The translations under genes were made by a program, and so were the position numbers. 64,000 bases of DNA from assembly GCA_022036555.1 (NCBI GenBank), contig CM039137.1:23871364-23935363 (forward strand), given 5' to 3'. The first letter of the stretch is position 1. Every line of letters starts with the position of its first letter. The notes under the pieces were generated by a model. It saw nothing but the letters and a program-made list of their open reading frames with translations. It did no database searches and had not been told where the DNA came from. This document shows positions 42,801 to 53,458 of this stretch, in pieces. This DNA comes from Microstegium vimineum (Eukaryota; Streptophyta; Magnoliopsida; Poales; Poaceae).

Positions 42801-44677
42801 TAGTTTGAGGGTCTACATGACACTCCTGAACAAGTCCTATTTGGCACAGCTCCAGCTCCGATACCGAGGTTGGATTTATAGTTTGTTGACTAAAATAAAG
42901 TGGTTTAAATATTCATATTTAGTCTTAAATGTAAAAAAATGATTCATATAAATTAAGTGCTCTCGATGTACCTCCTCTAGACCCTTGATTTATTGGAGCT
43001 ACAAATATTCCTTGAAGCTGGAGCTCTGCCACACCACCAAACAGGCCCTAAGAACCACTGGTGCATTTTCTCAAATCGAAATATTGTTTTGTAGCTCAAT
43101 GTTCTATGGCCCCATTCCATGGTCCCATCTTTCTCCTAAGAACCCTCCCTTAAGTTATTGTCACATTTTCTGTTTTAACTGTTTTTGATTTGGGGATATA
43201 GCGATTACCAATTGGCATAGGAGCGGTGTGGTTAATCCTAACACTACAACTTTTCCCTAGCCCACATTCCAGTCCTCTTATTTTTCCCAACGTCATAGTC
43301 CAGTCCTCATATATCCCTAAAATCCTTAATCCTTAATTGCAATGTTAAAAGGTTGAGATTCCAAGCAACCAAATGTGGGTAAAATCACTTCTGTGCTCAC
43401 ACACAGCTCAGTCTAGCTTACAGGTATAGACATTACAGATTACAGTCCAAATGGGCCATAAGGCCTACATGGGCTACATAAGGAGAAGACTATATTAGTA
43501 TATATATGTCTATATACATTAACAATTGTGAGTTTTCATGCACGCGGATCTTCCCTTCTATTTTTTTTATAAAGAGTAACAATCCTGTAATTTTATGTTT
43601 GTATTGCAGGTCGACAGAAACCTCTCATTTCTAAACAGTTATGTGCAGCAAGCCTTGGAAAATGGTGCGTCCCCTTACATTCCAGAGAGTGAACGCTCTG
43701 GTGCTATAAGTGTTGGCAGCTACAGAAGCCAAGAACAACAGGAAACATCTGCCCATACTCTTAGATTTGAGGCCTATGAGATGCCTAAACCTTCGTTGCC
43801 ACTAGCAACTTCACAAACAAGCATTTCCACACCAACTACTGACCTGGTTCCAGTTCCAGAGCCAGGCTACTATAAGGAAGACCATCAAACGTCAAGGTCT
43901 CAACCTCCAGGTGATGCAGTTTCTGGTGAGTTTGGTCTCAAACTTCGCCTCGATGGTGTTCAAAAGAAATGGGGAAGGCCAACATATTCCTCTTCTACAC
44001 CCTCAAGCTCGACGTCTAGCCAACAAACAGCCAATGGAGCCTCTCATTCTGATGGGGGAGGGTCAAGTTCGCAGCCACGGGAGTCCTCTTACAGTTCTAA
44101 GAGACAGCAGGGCACGGAAGTTTCAGCAGAAAAGCAACGGCTGGCTGCTTCACTTTTTGGTTCAGCAGCAGCTAAAGCCGATAGGAAAGCACACGCTTCT
44201 AGAAAGTCAGCAAAGGACAGTCCCTCAACTGAGAAAGTAGCTACCACTAATGTGATTGCCCAGCCTGTTAAGGAGCAAGTAGTGCCTGCTGCACCACCGC
44301 CTGATCTGCTGGATCTGGGTGATGAGCCAGTTTCATCGAGTCCACCATTGGCTGACCCTTTCTCACAGTTAGAGGGTCTTCTTGGACTAGCATCGGCTGC
44401 TCCGGTGCTGTCTGGAACCCCAGCTACCAGCACTTCCAAAGCACCAGATCTTACGTCAATCTTCACAGATGATGTACCAACTGGAGTGACTAGTGGATCC
44501 ACCGATCCCATTCAAGGCGATGTTAATTCGATGAGCTCCCACAAAGGAGCAACTACAGTGGCTTCAAAGAAGGGCCCGAGCCTTCAAGATGCCTTGCAAA
44601 AGGATGCGACTGCACGGCACGTAGGTGTGACACCAACAGGGAACAATCCCAATCTTTTCAAGGACCTTCTAGGCTAA
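36807..44677 (+). CDS. AP4E: AP-4 complex subunit epsilon (epsilon-adaptin)
   Basis: Eleven coding exons: 36,807-37,409; 37,785-37,970; 38,317-38,532; 38,627-38,737; 39,048-39,245; 39,335-39,466; 39,889-39,945; 40,021-40,136; 41,201-41,278; 41,975-42,118; 43,610-44,677. The adaptin N-terminal trunk (about residues 20-600) of helical repeats is clear, with KMKELLLRLVYAEMLGHDASFGHIHAVKM, KRTGYLAVALFL and DDTLKRKTFELLYKMT-type blocks. A Ser/Pro-rich hinge follows, and the LKLRLDGVQKKWGRPTY segment and NPNLFKDLLG end are conserved in plants. Intron phases are all zero. The predicted length of 969 fits plant epsilon-adaptins (about 940). AP-4 acts at the trans-Golgi network in sorting cargo to vacuoles. 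Exon 8 lacks one G (GGGG at 40,038-40,041), which creates a TAG at 40,051. Confidence 0.95.
38004..38079. mobile_element. Short hairpin MITE in AP-4 epsilon intron 2
   Basis: CCCTGTTTAGTTCC at the left pairs with GGAACTAAACAGGG at the right, and ATTTTGCAAAA with TTTTGCAAAAT inside, giving a long stem. Related ATTTTGCA and TTTTGCG sequence continues to about 38,290, so a second, decayed copy may follow. Confidence 0.7.
40329..40571. mobile_element. MITE in AP-4 epsilon intron 8
   Basis: GCATCTCCACCAGA at 40,329 and TCTGGTGGAGATGC ending at 40,571 are perfect 14-bp inverted repeats. This GAGCATCTCC end is common in grass MITEs. The target duplication is not clear. Confidence 0.8.
42454..42486. 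repeat. GGGT-rich microsatellite in AP-4 epsilon intron 10
   Basis: TGGGTGGGGGGGTGGGTGGG and onward contains at least six G3+ runs on the coding strand. Confidence 0.85.
42825..43052. mobile_element. MITE in AP-4 epsilon intron 10
   Basis: TATTTGGCACAGCTCCAGCTCC at the left and GGAGCTGGAGCTCTGCCACACCACCAAACAGGCCC-type right end (shown only in part in the window text) are inverted. The family has the GGGCCTGTTTGG terminus frequent in grasses. Borders are approximate. Confidence 0.6.
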
Positions 44678-45165
44678 AGAGGACAGTAGGACACACCATA
44701 TGCTCTGTGTGGCCTCTTTGGGTAAACGGAGTTCATCTCCGTCATGGTTCCATCACTGAAACAGCGATGATCTCGCTGTTTGATCAGCATATGAAAAAGG
44801 TTACAAGGGCTATATTTGTTTGAGAGCACAGGACACGACCTATATCCTTTCCAATTGGGAGGGGGATGCGCTGTTGAGATTTTGTGGATGGTTGCGGGTA
44901 TTTTTCCTTTAACCTCTTGTAATTTTGTGCTGAGACTAGTGTACATGTGTTTACATGATGTGTAATTTGTACATGAGACCGTGGTCCAGAAGCGTGTGCC
45001 GGCGCTTTTTTTTGTTCAGCTGGGAGGGGTCTGCTCATCTGTGCTTTTAGAGTCTCATATTATTTGATGATCGATATACATTCCAGTAGCTGGGCACTGG
45101 GAAATAGAGTAATAATAATCGGTGTCATTCTCTGGAACTGGGTGGAATAAAAATATAAAATGTTA
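44678..45165 (+). other. 3' UTR of AP-4 epsilon
   Basis: Non-coding sequence after the stop. An AATAAAAATATAAAATG segment at 45,147 is a likely polyadenylation signal region. Confidence 0.5.
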
Positions 45166-47010
45166 AATTTAAGGTTGTTAGTCGCCTTGCTGTTTTAGCT
45201 GTTGAAAACCGTTACCGGATTAGCTGGAAGCATTGCAATCTTGTTTTTTTCTTTTCGAATCCATTCAAACCTCCTGCTTGCAGCGGAGTGGGACCATGGG
45301 TTATCCAGTATTTTGCTCATAAAAAGTTGATATATTATTTGCTGGTTCTGTTCATTGCATTGCCTAGCTAGTTGAGGTAATTGTTTTTTTTTCTTTTTGT
45401 CGTTTCTACTTTCTGACGGCATCACTTCATCTGTTTTCTTGCGTCATCGCCTCACCCGGTAGCGGTAATTCGTAATCGTAGCTGGCAGGGAGACGTGACC
45501 GCCGCCCGGGGCCCGCGGAAATAGCCGCTGGCCCGTAGGAACAGACGAATACATACGCTCGCGCAGTCGCGGGCCTCACTACGACCATGGGCTGACGCCT
45601 CACGGGCCCGGGCGTTGGGGGTGCCCAAGGCCTCGCAGGCTCGCACTCACCCAGGTCGGCCCGGGAATGCGTCTTCCGTCACGAGAGAAGGCAGAAGCAA
45701 TCCGGATTACAACTAAGAGTCTGTTCGTGGCTCCGGCTCTGGCTTTGTTAGAGGAGTCATGTCAAATGTTTTTTTAGAGGAGCCATTTTTAGTGAAAAAT
45801 AGAGGAGTCAGAGCCGTTTTGGTAGACGGCTCCGGCTCCTCCGGAGAAGCCCCTCAAGAAGAGCCGTGCCAAACAGGCTCTAACACGCACGTAGCTGCAT
45901 CACCCGTGACGTACCTGATCCAGTATAGTAGTAGTACTCCGTAGTGGTGTGTTTAGTATATAATAATGCTAAGCGTGTATTTGTTGTGGTTAATACCATC
46001 ATGTCAGGTTGTCAGCATCACCCGTGCTTTCTCCACTTGCCTGCTCGTGGCTAAAAAAACTAGAGACTCCTGGACAGGAACAGGAAGCACACCCAATTAC
46101 TGGGGTACTGAAACTTCACTAATGTATAATATAATCAAATTAAAGTCTCGTTAATTATTGTCCATTGTAATAAATTACTGTACTTTTATAAGCAGCACTT
46201 ATAAACCGGGCTCTCATAGATTGGCAGCAACCACATCCAGCATGCATCCGGAGGCAGCTTGGTTTGCAGGTTGCTGGCCGCGTCCAGCCACCAAGAGTGT
46301 GGCAGACTAAATAGACGTCATAAGTGTAACGTGAATGCAGCGAAAGCTCAACTAGCTTTCTTTGTGGTCGCCAAACATTACTACTCAACCAAAAATTTAT
46401 TTTGTATCGTAGCTCAGCAAATACACAATGAACCCACGGTCATTGGCTGACTGGTCTATGTGGGCACACCTGGTCTCATCGTGATCGGTATCCTGCCGCC
46501 GGCTATGCTGCTTATTCAGCAGCCACGTACTAGTTTAATTGCCTATATATATCTTGTAGAAAAAAAATTAAGTTGACTACGCTGCTTATTTATTTGTTAT
46601 TTTTACTACTCAGCGACAAAGCAGTTGTCAGTAGGTATCTAGGTGTGCGTTCATCTTCGGAGTCGTCGTTCGCAGTTCGAAGTGACGACTCGTCACTCGT
46701 CAGCCCATACGACGTGCATGCTTACATACGCGTCTACGCGATCGACGAAGCATATATATTAATTGGCAATATAGCGAGTCATGGCGAAGTGTATTTTCAT
46801 ATAGATAAATACATCATGCCAATTAAATACACGCTTAGCATATCATTATATATATACCAACTAAAATATATATACTCGCCTAAATACATATATAATACCA
46901 ACTAAATATTATTAGAAGCTTTATCAATTATATTTTTATATTATGCCTATTTGATGGTCAAACTTGAGATGGTTTGACTCTCTAAGATTTTAAGAATGTT
47001 TTATAATTTA
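45166..47010. other. Intergenic region after AP-4 epsilon
   Basis: No gene is supported. A MITE-like unit at about 45,715-45,885 has inverted ends GAGTCTGTTCGTGGCTCCGG and GAGCCGTGCCAAACAGGCTC. A GC-rich patch (45,470-45,670) and poly-TA stretches make up the rest. Confidence 0.45.
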
Positions 47011-47317
47011 TGGTCTGTTTGGTACAACTCACGAGTTATTTTTTTTTGTCAAACACCTCTTTTTAAAACAGCTTCACCCATGAAGTTGTTTTTCTTTTTC
47101 TCTCATAAAGATATGAAGTAGGGTGAAGCTGAAATTAATAGTAACTCTCTCCCCAATTTTTCTCTCACATGCATGCATAAAGTTATTGGTAAAGCTGTTT
47201 TGCCAAATATTTTTTTCAAAATAGCTCAACTTCACTTATTAGAGAGTTGCTTATAAAACTATTTTCTAAAAAAATAGCTTTACTAGCTAGTGAAGCTAAG
47301 TTGTACCAAACAGACCC
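47011..47317. mobile_element. Tourist-like MITE, intergenic
   Basis: TGGTCTGTTTGGTACAACT at the left and AGTTGTACCAAACAGACCC-like right end are inverted repeats. TTA lies on both sides (47,008-47,010 and 47,318-47,320), the PIF/Harbinger target duplication. The length is 307 bp. Confidence 0.8.
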
Positions 47318-48790
47318 TTAATATGAGGAGTACTAATTAATCTTTGCCATGGCGTAAGTATCCAAGGTTCCAGGCCTATTGGTCTAACAAGATTTGGGTA
47401 GTAGATCATACCTGAAAACCATCGGTTAATACGACAAGTAAGTTCAACGTAATAAAGTAATTAAAGGTACGGTGTGGTTGTTTGGAAAAGACGAGACCGA
47501 GGGGGAAAAACTCCCTCAAAGTGACTGCGCTCAGTATGTACTCTACTATGCAAGTATGCATGCATCCAAATTCCAATGGAAGATCGGATCAGTCGCGACA
47601 GTGAAATCCATCGCTGTTAACAATAATAACGTTGATATATGTACATGATTTGAAAAATTAACACGCGTGCATGGTAGCTTGATTTGGATACTATTCAAAT
47701 TAACACATTGCAATCGATGAGAAGGTGAATAATAGTCAGACACAAGATTGAGGAATTGACGGTTTCAGGTGCTGTAACAAACTTATCATCTTATCCTCTT
47801 ATACCTGCCGCTATCGGCCGGCCGGGCAATAATTTGGCATCCAATCCGATCCATCGAGGTGATCCATCATAGAATCAGTAGTATAAGCTAGCATGGTATG
47901 TTAGACAAGAATGTACTAGTGTGCTAATTTTGGCAGATGACCCCTGTATATGGACAGAATACATTTGATATGGTGTTTGTGTGTGTGTGTGGATAAAGCA
48001 TAATATATATATATATATATAGTATGATATATGTAGTATCATCTATCGATTGATTCACAATGCTAACTTATGTGCTAGTGTGCTTTAGCTAAACTTTAAC
48101 CATATATATGTCACTAGCAAGACTGATGCTGCCGGGATGACGATGCATACACAGATAGTCGACGGATGCCTATCCATATCTTCGTAAACAAACATTGGTC
48201 ATGTTGAGAATGGGAGAATTACTAAAATTTCATTTGGATTTAAGTGTGGAGCAAGACATCTAGCAAGGCACATTATTGTTGGATATTATAGATGGGCTTC
48301 GTTTTGTTTGGTTGCACATCAATTTACTTCAGATCCATGTGAGATTTTGTTTGTATGTAGTTGTACTCACAACAATTCGCATGTGTTGAAGTGGATTAGA
48401 GTGAAATTTAAATTAAATATCATCTCAACACGTATGGATTAAGGCGAATATGATAACATCCAAACAAGCCCTGAGTTGGGAGGCATTGGGGTGAAAATGA
48501 ACTAATTATCCACCCCAAAACCTTTCAATCTAGACTTATTTGGATGCACTAGTATTCAACTCAAAACACATGCCTTGAGACGGATTAATGTGTAAAATTA
48601 GCTAATTTCTATCCCAATCTACTTCAAGGCGCGTGGATTGAGGTAAATATAAGCACATCCAAACAAACCCTCTATGTGAATTAGGGTGTACTTGTTGGGC
48701 TTTGTTGCCAAACAAGCTCTTAGATGGCATGGAAAGAAGGGGTTATTTTTGTAACGCTAATAAAACAATTCAACACATATCTATATCTAT

Positions 48791-49045
48791 ATACTCTTAT
48801 AAATCTAAACTCCGCTAGATGTTTTATATCTTCATGCAAGATGTCCACATCATTTTCCACTAAGTGTGTCCGACTAACTTACAACTTATTAGTGCAAGCT
48901 ATCCATGTCATCCCTTATATACTCTTATAAAGCTAAACCCTACTAAATGTTTTATCTATTCATGCAAAGTGTCCACATCATTCTCCACTAAGTGTCCCAC
49001 TAACATGCAATCTTTTAGTGCTAGCTATCCATGTCATCCCTTAAT
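48791..49045. repeat. 128-bp tandem duplication
   Basis: Units starting ATACTCTTATAAA at 48,791 and 48,919 share CATGCAA-GTGTCCACATCATT and CTATCCATGTCATCCCTTA blocks, about 85 percent alike by eye. Confidence 0.8.
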
Positions 49046-49909
49046 TATTAGTTACAAAAAATGTCCACGTACACCATCTCTATTATATGCAATGCTTTTA
49101 ATCTTTTATATGAATGTAAAGTCATTTACATATATGTTATTTGTTTCATCACATATTTTACTACAATGTGATCGAATATTTTATTGTTTTTTCTTTTATT
49201 TGTTTACTAATTTTACACAGTACAACATAGACGCTCATAACACGCAGACATGCTCATCCCTATAAACACACATACAAAAATTCTACCACTATGAGCACAT
49301 CTAAAAGATTGCGCCGATAGATTTCGAGATTCATAAAGTGATGGATATGTTCCATCAGTCCCAATCAACTAATCTATAATCAGTTCGCATTTCTATATAT
49401 ATATAGTCTTTATTAGATTGCACGAAGTGCAAAGTTTCTATAGAGCATCGTCTTTGTTACTTTTGGTTTTAGTCGCACAACAATGTTAATCATATACATA
49501 TTGGCTGGGACCTGTGCTATGTGTTGGGAAATGTGCACACCAGTAGTGCAAGTGCATGTAAACTAAGTTTGCATGTATCTGTAGCGAGGAAGGTGTAGCT
49601 AGGGCAGGGCGGCAGGCACACCCATGCCCTCCTCTGATAAATAGTTCGTCAAGACGGTTTCTGTCTAGCTGCTAGCTAGTCAAGGCTCTATATTACGACG
49701 AGTGAAATTTCTTGCGAAGTTCCCCTCAATCGATAAGTCTCTGCTTATTACGTACGGGGACAGTGACAGTAGGCAACCACGAGAGTTAGGTGTAGGCTAC
49801 TTGCTTGTTTCAGCTGATCAACAGCATGGTTGCGACGTATTGGCAGGATTGCCAATTGGTGCCCTGTCTGGCTGTCTGTAATCTAGATTTCCAATTTTCC
49901 GTAATGATA

Positions 49910-49913
<4 letters not shown>

Positions 49914-49964
<51 letters not shown>
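49914..49964. repeat. TA dinucleotide microsatellite
   Basis: An uninterrupted (TA)n of about 25 units. Confidence 0.95.
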
Positions 49965-49967
<3 letters not shown>

Positions 49968-50815
49968 ATTATTCATGTTTAAAAACACCGTCTCTCTCCC
50001 AACTGATAATGTAATATACCTGTTGTTGTCTGGTTAATTTATCGAGATCTATCAAAAGCAATTCCAGACACAGCTCATAAGAAAACCATGTACTAGTAGA
50101 TAGATAGCTCATCTACCTTGCCTGGTGGAATATCTGAAATGAACACAACCGCACCCGCACCCTCAACAAAGAGATCAATAGTTGTGATAAGCTAGTTTTT
50201 TTTTTCTATAATCGAAGCGTTTGAGTAGTGGGTTTTGGGCAGCTCTATATCATCAAAGCGTTTAAGTAGTGGAATTTTTTTTCTATTGTGCCTTAGAAAT
50301 GTCTTGCAATAGTACTAGTTGTAGTTTTAGGGCGTGTTTGCCATGACGCTAGCACTGGCTCCTCCTTTGGCCTCTTGCGACTAGCCATGCCAAACGGACG
50401 AGTGCTGCAACGAGTCTGACAAATAAGCTCATAAAGAGTCTGACAAATATGTTTTTTGCCAAGCATTTTCTAAAACCCTATTAGCTTCAACAAGATAAGG
50501 CAGAACCAGAGCCCCATCAAACTGGCTCGTATTTCCTATTCCTCTGCTGCTTTTTGACCTACTTAGCTTTCCACGAGTGTTTTCTTTTATTGGTTTCCAT
50601 GAGTGTTTTGTGAATGAACTTGCTTGTGATGATACTTCTCTTATCCGGATTAGAAATTCAATTTGAACCATTTCTTTATAGCTATGCAAAAAAGTTTAAT
50701 ATATGCAGGTGACGAAACTGCTGGGGACGCATGCAGCACTGCTTGACGGATTTCTGCGAAAAAATTGCATTTTTTTCCATTGACCTGAAGTGAGTAGAGG
50801 ACGACCTGGAGTCCT

Positions 50816-50821
50816 TTATAA
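50816..50821 (+). promoter_or_regulatory. Possible TATA box for the glycine-rich ORF
   Basis: CTTTATAAGG lies 415 bp before the ATG at 51,230. The intervening MITE suggests a leader intron or a different start. This is a weak call. Confidence 0.3.
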
Positions 50822-51005
50822 GGCTGCTTGCTCTCACTGCTCGTTGCAAAGGCAGCAAGCTGCTTCCTGTCCTATTGTGTGCCTCCACCTGCCGGTACGA
50901 GCGCACACCCGGCCTTTTTCACTTTTTACTGTTTGTATTGTATATCTCGAGTCTCCAAATATCTATCTTCAACTCTAGCTATAGCTTGTATGTCAATCAA
51001 ATAAG

Positions 51006-51122
51006 GGTCTGTTTGGAACGTAGGATTTATTTCTGTTTCTGTACTTTTTTCTGTGAAAATAAACGGATTCCTGTGAAATTACTACACAATTCCTGTGAAA
51101 TTCCTACGTTCCAAACATATCC
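51006..51122. mobile_element. Short MITE upstream of the glycine-rich ORF
   Basis: GGGTCTGTTTGGAACGTAGGA at the left and TCCTACGTTCCAAACATATCC at the right are inverted. The inner TTCCTGTGAAATT repeats twice. The length is about 117 bp. Confidence 0.75.
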
Positions 51123-51229
51123 TAAATGTGCAAGCAGAAGCAGGAGTCAGTGTTGTTGTTTCAGTTGCTTTGTCGTGGTCGCTTTTCAATTCTTGATCAA
51201 CTCTCTTGTACTGTACCAGAAAGGAAAGG

Positions 51230-51919
51230 ATGTGGAACAGCAGATCATACTTCGCCGGCGGGCAAGGGCAAGACAACGGCAACGACGACCAGCAGCCATA
51301 CGGATACGGTGGCGGCGGCGGGCAGCAGTATGAAGCAACAGGCGGGAAGAAACAACGCGGGTCCTCGAGGCTGAAGAAGAGCAGCGGCGCCAGCAAGAAG
51401 AAGGACCCCGACGCCGACGCGGAGGACGACTACCCCAAGTACGCCGGCAACAACAACAACAACGAGGCCGACGACAACAACCGCTACAGCAGTCCGAACG
51501 GCAACTACAACGGCGGCGGCAACCACTACAGCGGCGGCACCGCCATAGGTGCGCCCTACTATAGCGGCGGCTACGGGAACAGCTCTCCCTACGGCGGCGG
51601 CGGCTATGGGAACAGCTCTCCCTACGGCGGTGGCGGCGGTTACGGCACCGGCGGCGGCGAAGGCGGCGGCTACGCACCGTACAACAACGTTCCCGCCGCC
51701 TTCTGGGCTCCCCAGGACGGCACCAGGTCGCCCATGTTTATCAGCACTAGGGAGGTGCACGTGCACGGCGCGCCGGGTGGGTATGGGTACGACAACGATA
51801 ACAACAGCAACGACGACCACCAGCAGAGGAGAAGAGGCGGCGGCGGATTCTTCGGCCCGGCGTTCCATGCCGTCGGCTACTTCTTCGACCGCAAGTTCGG
51901 CCTCAACGACAGGGAATGA
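51230..51919 (+). CDS. Glycine/asparagine-rich protein of unknown function
   Basis: A single exon of 229 residues begins at ATG 51,230 (MWNSRSYFAGG), preceded by AAGGAAAGG. The N-terminal part has a basic stretch (KKSSGASKKK), followed by an acidic/Asn-rich part. The middle is Gly/Tyr-rich with a repeated GYGNSSPYGGGG unit (twice, about residues 125-150). The C-terminus is non-repetitive: SPMFISTREVHVHG, then FFGPAFHAVGYFFDRKFGLNDRE. The ordered hydrophobic C-terminus and the GC-rich coding-like third positions favour a real gene. I do not recognise a domain. A TA-rich 3' flank follows. It might be a grass-specific gene; a chance ORF over a GGC-repeat is the alternative. Confidence 0.6.
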   Translation: MWNSRSYFAGGQGQDNGNDDQQPYGYGGGGGQQYEATGGKKQRGSSRLKKSSGASKKKDPDADAEDDYPKYAGNNNNNEADDNNRYSSPNGNYNGGGNHYSGGTAIGAPYYSGGYGNSSPYGGGGYGNSSPYGGGGGYGTGGGEGGGYAPYNNVPAAFWAPQDGTRSPMFISTREVHVHGAPGGYGYDNDNNSNDDHQQRRRGGGGFFGPAFHAVGYFFDRKFGLNDRE

Positions 51920-53400
51920 CTGAAGCGAATGCATGTATATATAGATTAATGTTCGCGCGCATCCACGAGACATCTATCTGCGTGTGCAATTACACCTTTA
52001 CCCGCGTACATACTACTACGTATACCCAGCTAATAAGTGTGTTGTTAATTATAGCTAGAGCCTAGAGCTCACCTGGTGCCGTTTATTGCATCAGAGTACT
52101 TATTAAGGAGATTATTCCGAGTGTGGCATCCAGTGTCGTGTATTTGGTTTCCGCTGTGATGGAGATGAACCCGTAGGTATATATATACATGGCATACTAT
52201 ATGTAATGTCTACGGAATTAATGCATACATATGTAAATGTATATGTTTATATGATTGTGCTTGTTGATGACATAAGCCAGCAAGTGCTTACATACATATA
52301 TGTTTTTTTTCCCTTAGAGGATTGCAAAAACCACCGCCGATTGTTATTTAATTGTGAGTTCTTTTGGAACACGCAGACACGGATATATAAACATCTTCAA
52401 CAAGTTGGTTGGCAAAAGCTCAAGACTGTCGAGATTGTTTCAAAAGCTCAAATTTGATGGTGAAACCAAAACCAAGCAGCCTTCGCTCAATCCTAAGTGT
52501 ATGGTTCTAATTTTTGGTGTTTGCAAAATCTTGCCGTGGACAAACGTACTTTAAGGTGGGGTTTGGTATGAGAAATGAGTTGGACCATATCATCATCTTA
52601 CTTGTCCTTATGCGAAATGAAATGGATTGATCTATTACCACCTGAATCCCTCATAATTTAACAGTAATTATTATAGACATGAAGAATATTTTGGCCCTGC
52701 AGTAGATGAAAAGAGAGAAGATAAAAGATGAAATAAGTTTTATGGGGATAAAACTTATTTATATTGTTTCCTTCACATTCAGTCTTAGAAACTATCAGAT
52801 GAAATGTTCCATTGAGACTTACCTTATGAGGACTGAAAAAAATAAAGACATTTATGGTGTTTTCAGGCTTCTGTTTTGTCATCGATCGTTCCTTGAATAA
52901 TGCATGGCTCTTTTTGTTCCCCAAGTGATGATCTAACGAGTGGCCGAGTGGGTTTATTTTAGTTGGACTCCACGTGGATGCACGATCAGCGCATTGACTA
53001 CTTGAACCAGTTGAACTCTAGTAGCTTGCTTACCCGGTTCTCAAATCACAAAATGACGTGCACCAATATGTATGAATAATATTCACGATAACGACGGATT
53101 ATATTTGATCTACCCCTTCGCGAAGCTCACTGGAAATGGCCAAGTAGAAGCTGTAGGCACTTGATCCCGCTGCCTACCTACTCGTGCTAAACAATCTTAT
53201 CCATCCATAATCCATTCCAGACATCCAGTGTCGAAGCCTCGCAGGACCCAGGCCATGGAGAAGTTTGTAGGCCAGTCGAAATGTGGGCTGGCCCAGCAAG
53301 AAAGTGGACGACTCCTCCACCCGCATCGATAAATGGGCCAGGAGGCCCACTGAGAAGCAATTCCAACCCGATACGTACGGGCGGCACTGAGAAGTCAGAC
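51920..53400. other. Intergenic region between the glycine-rich ORF and the FKBP gene
   Basis: No gene is supported. It is AT-rich and includes a MITE-like TTTTGGTTTGGTATGAGAAATGAG segment (52,550-52,920). The last part is GC-rich and holds the presumed FKBP promoter and 5' UTR. No clear TATA box is seen. Confidence 0.4.
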
Positions 53401-53458
53401 AGAGCCGAACGGGCAAGAGGAAGAAGGTTCGAGAGACTGTGGAGCAGGAGGAACCGCG

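Larger units (their letters stand above)
47321..50815. other. AT-rich intergenic region with repeat remnants
   Basis: No gene is supported. It contains TE-like remnants with CCAAACAAGCCC ends (48,220-48,710), a 128-bp tandem duplication (48,791-49,045), two TA microsatellites and a MITE-like GGGCGTGTTTGCCATG start at 50,334. Short ORFs have no recognisable domain. Confidence 0.45.

Noticed and set aside
51245..51973. A 242-codon minus-strand ORF rich in Val and Ala
   Set aside because: It is the complementary frame of the GGC/GGT-rich ORF at 51,230-51,919, lacks any domain, and the plus frame has the more natural protein ends.
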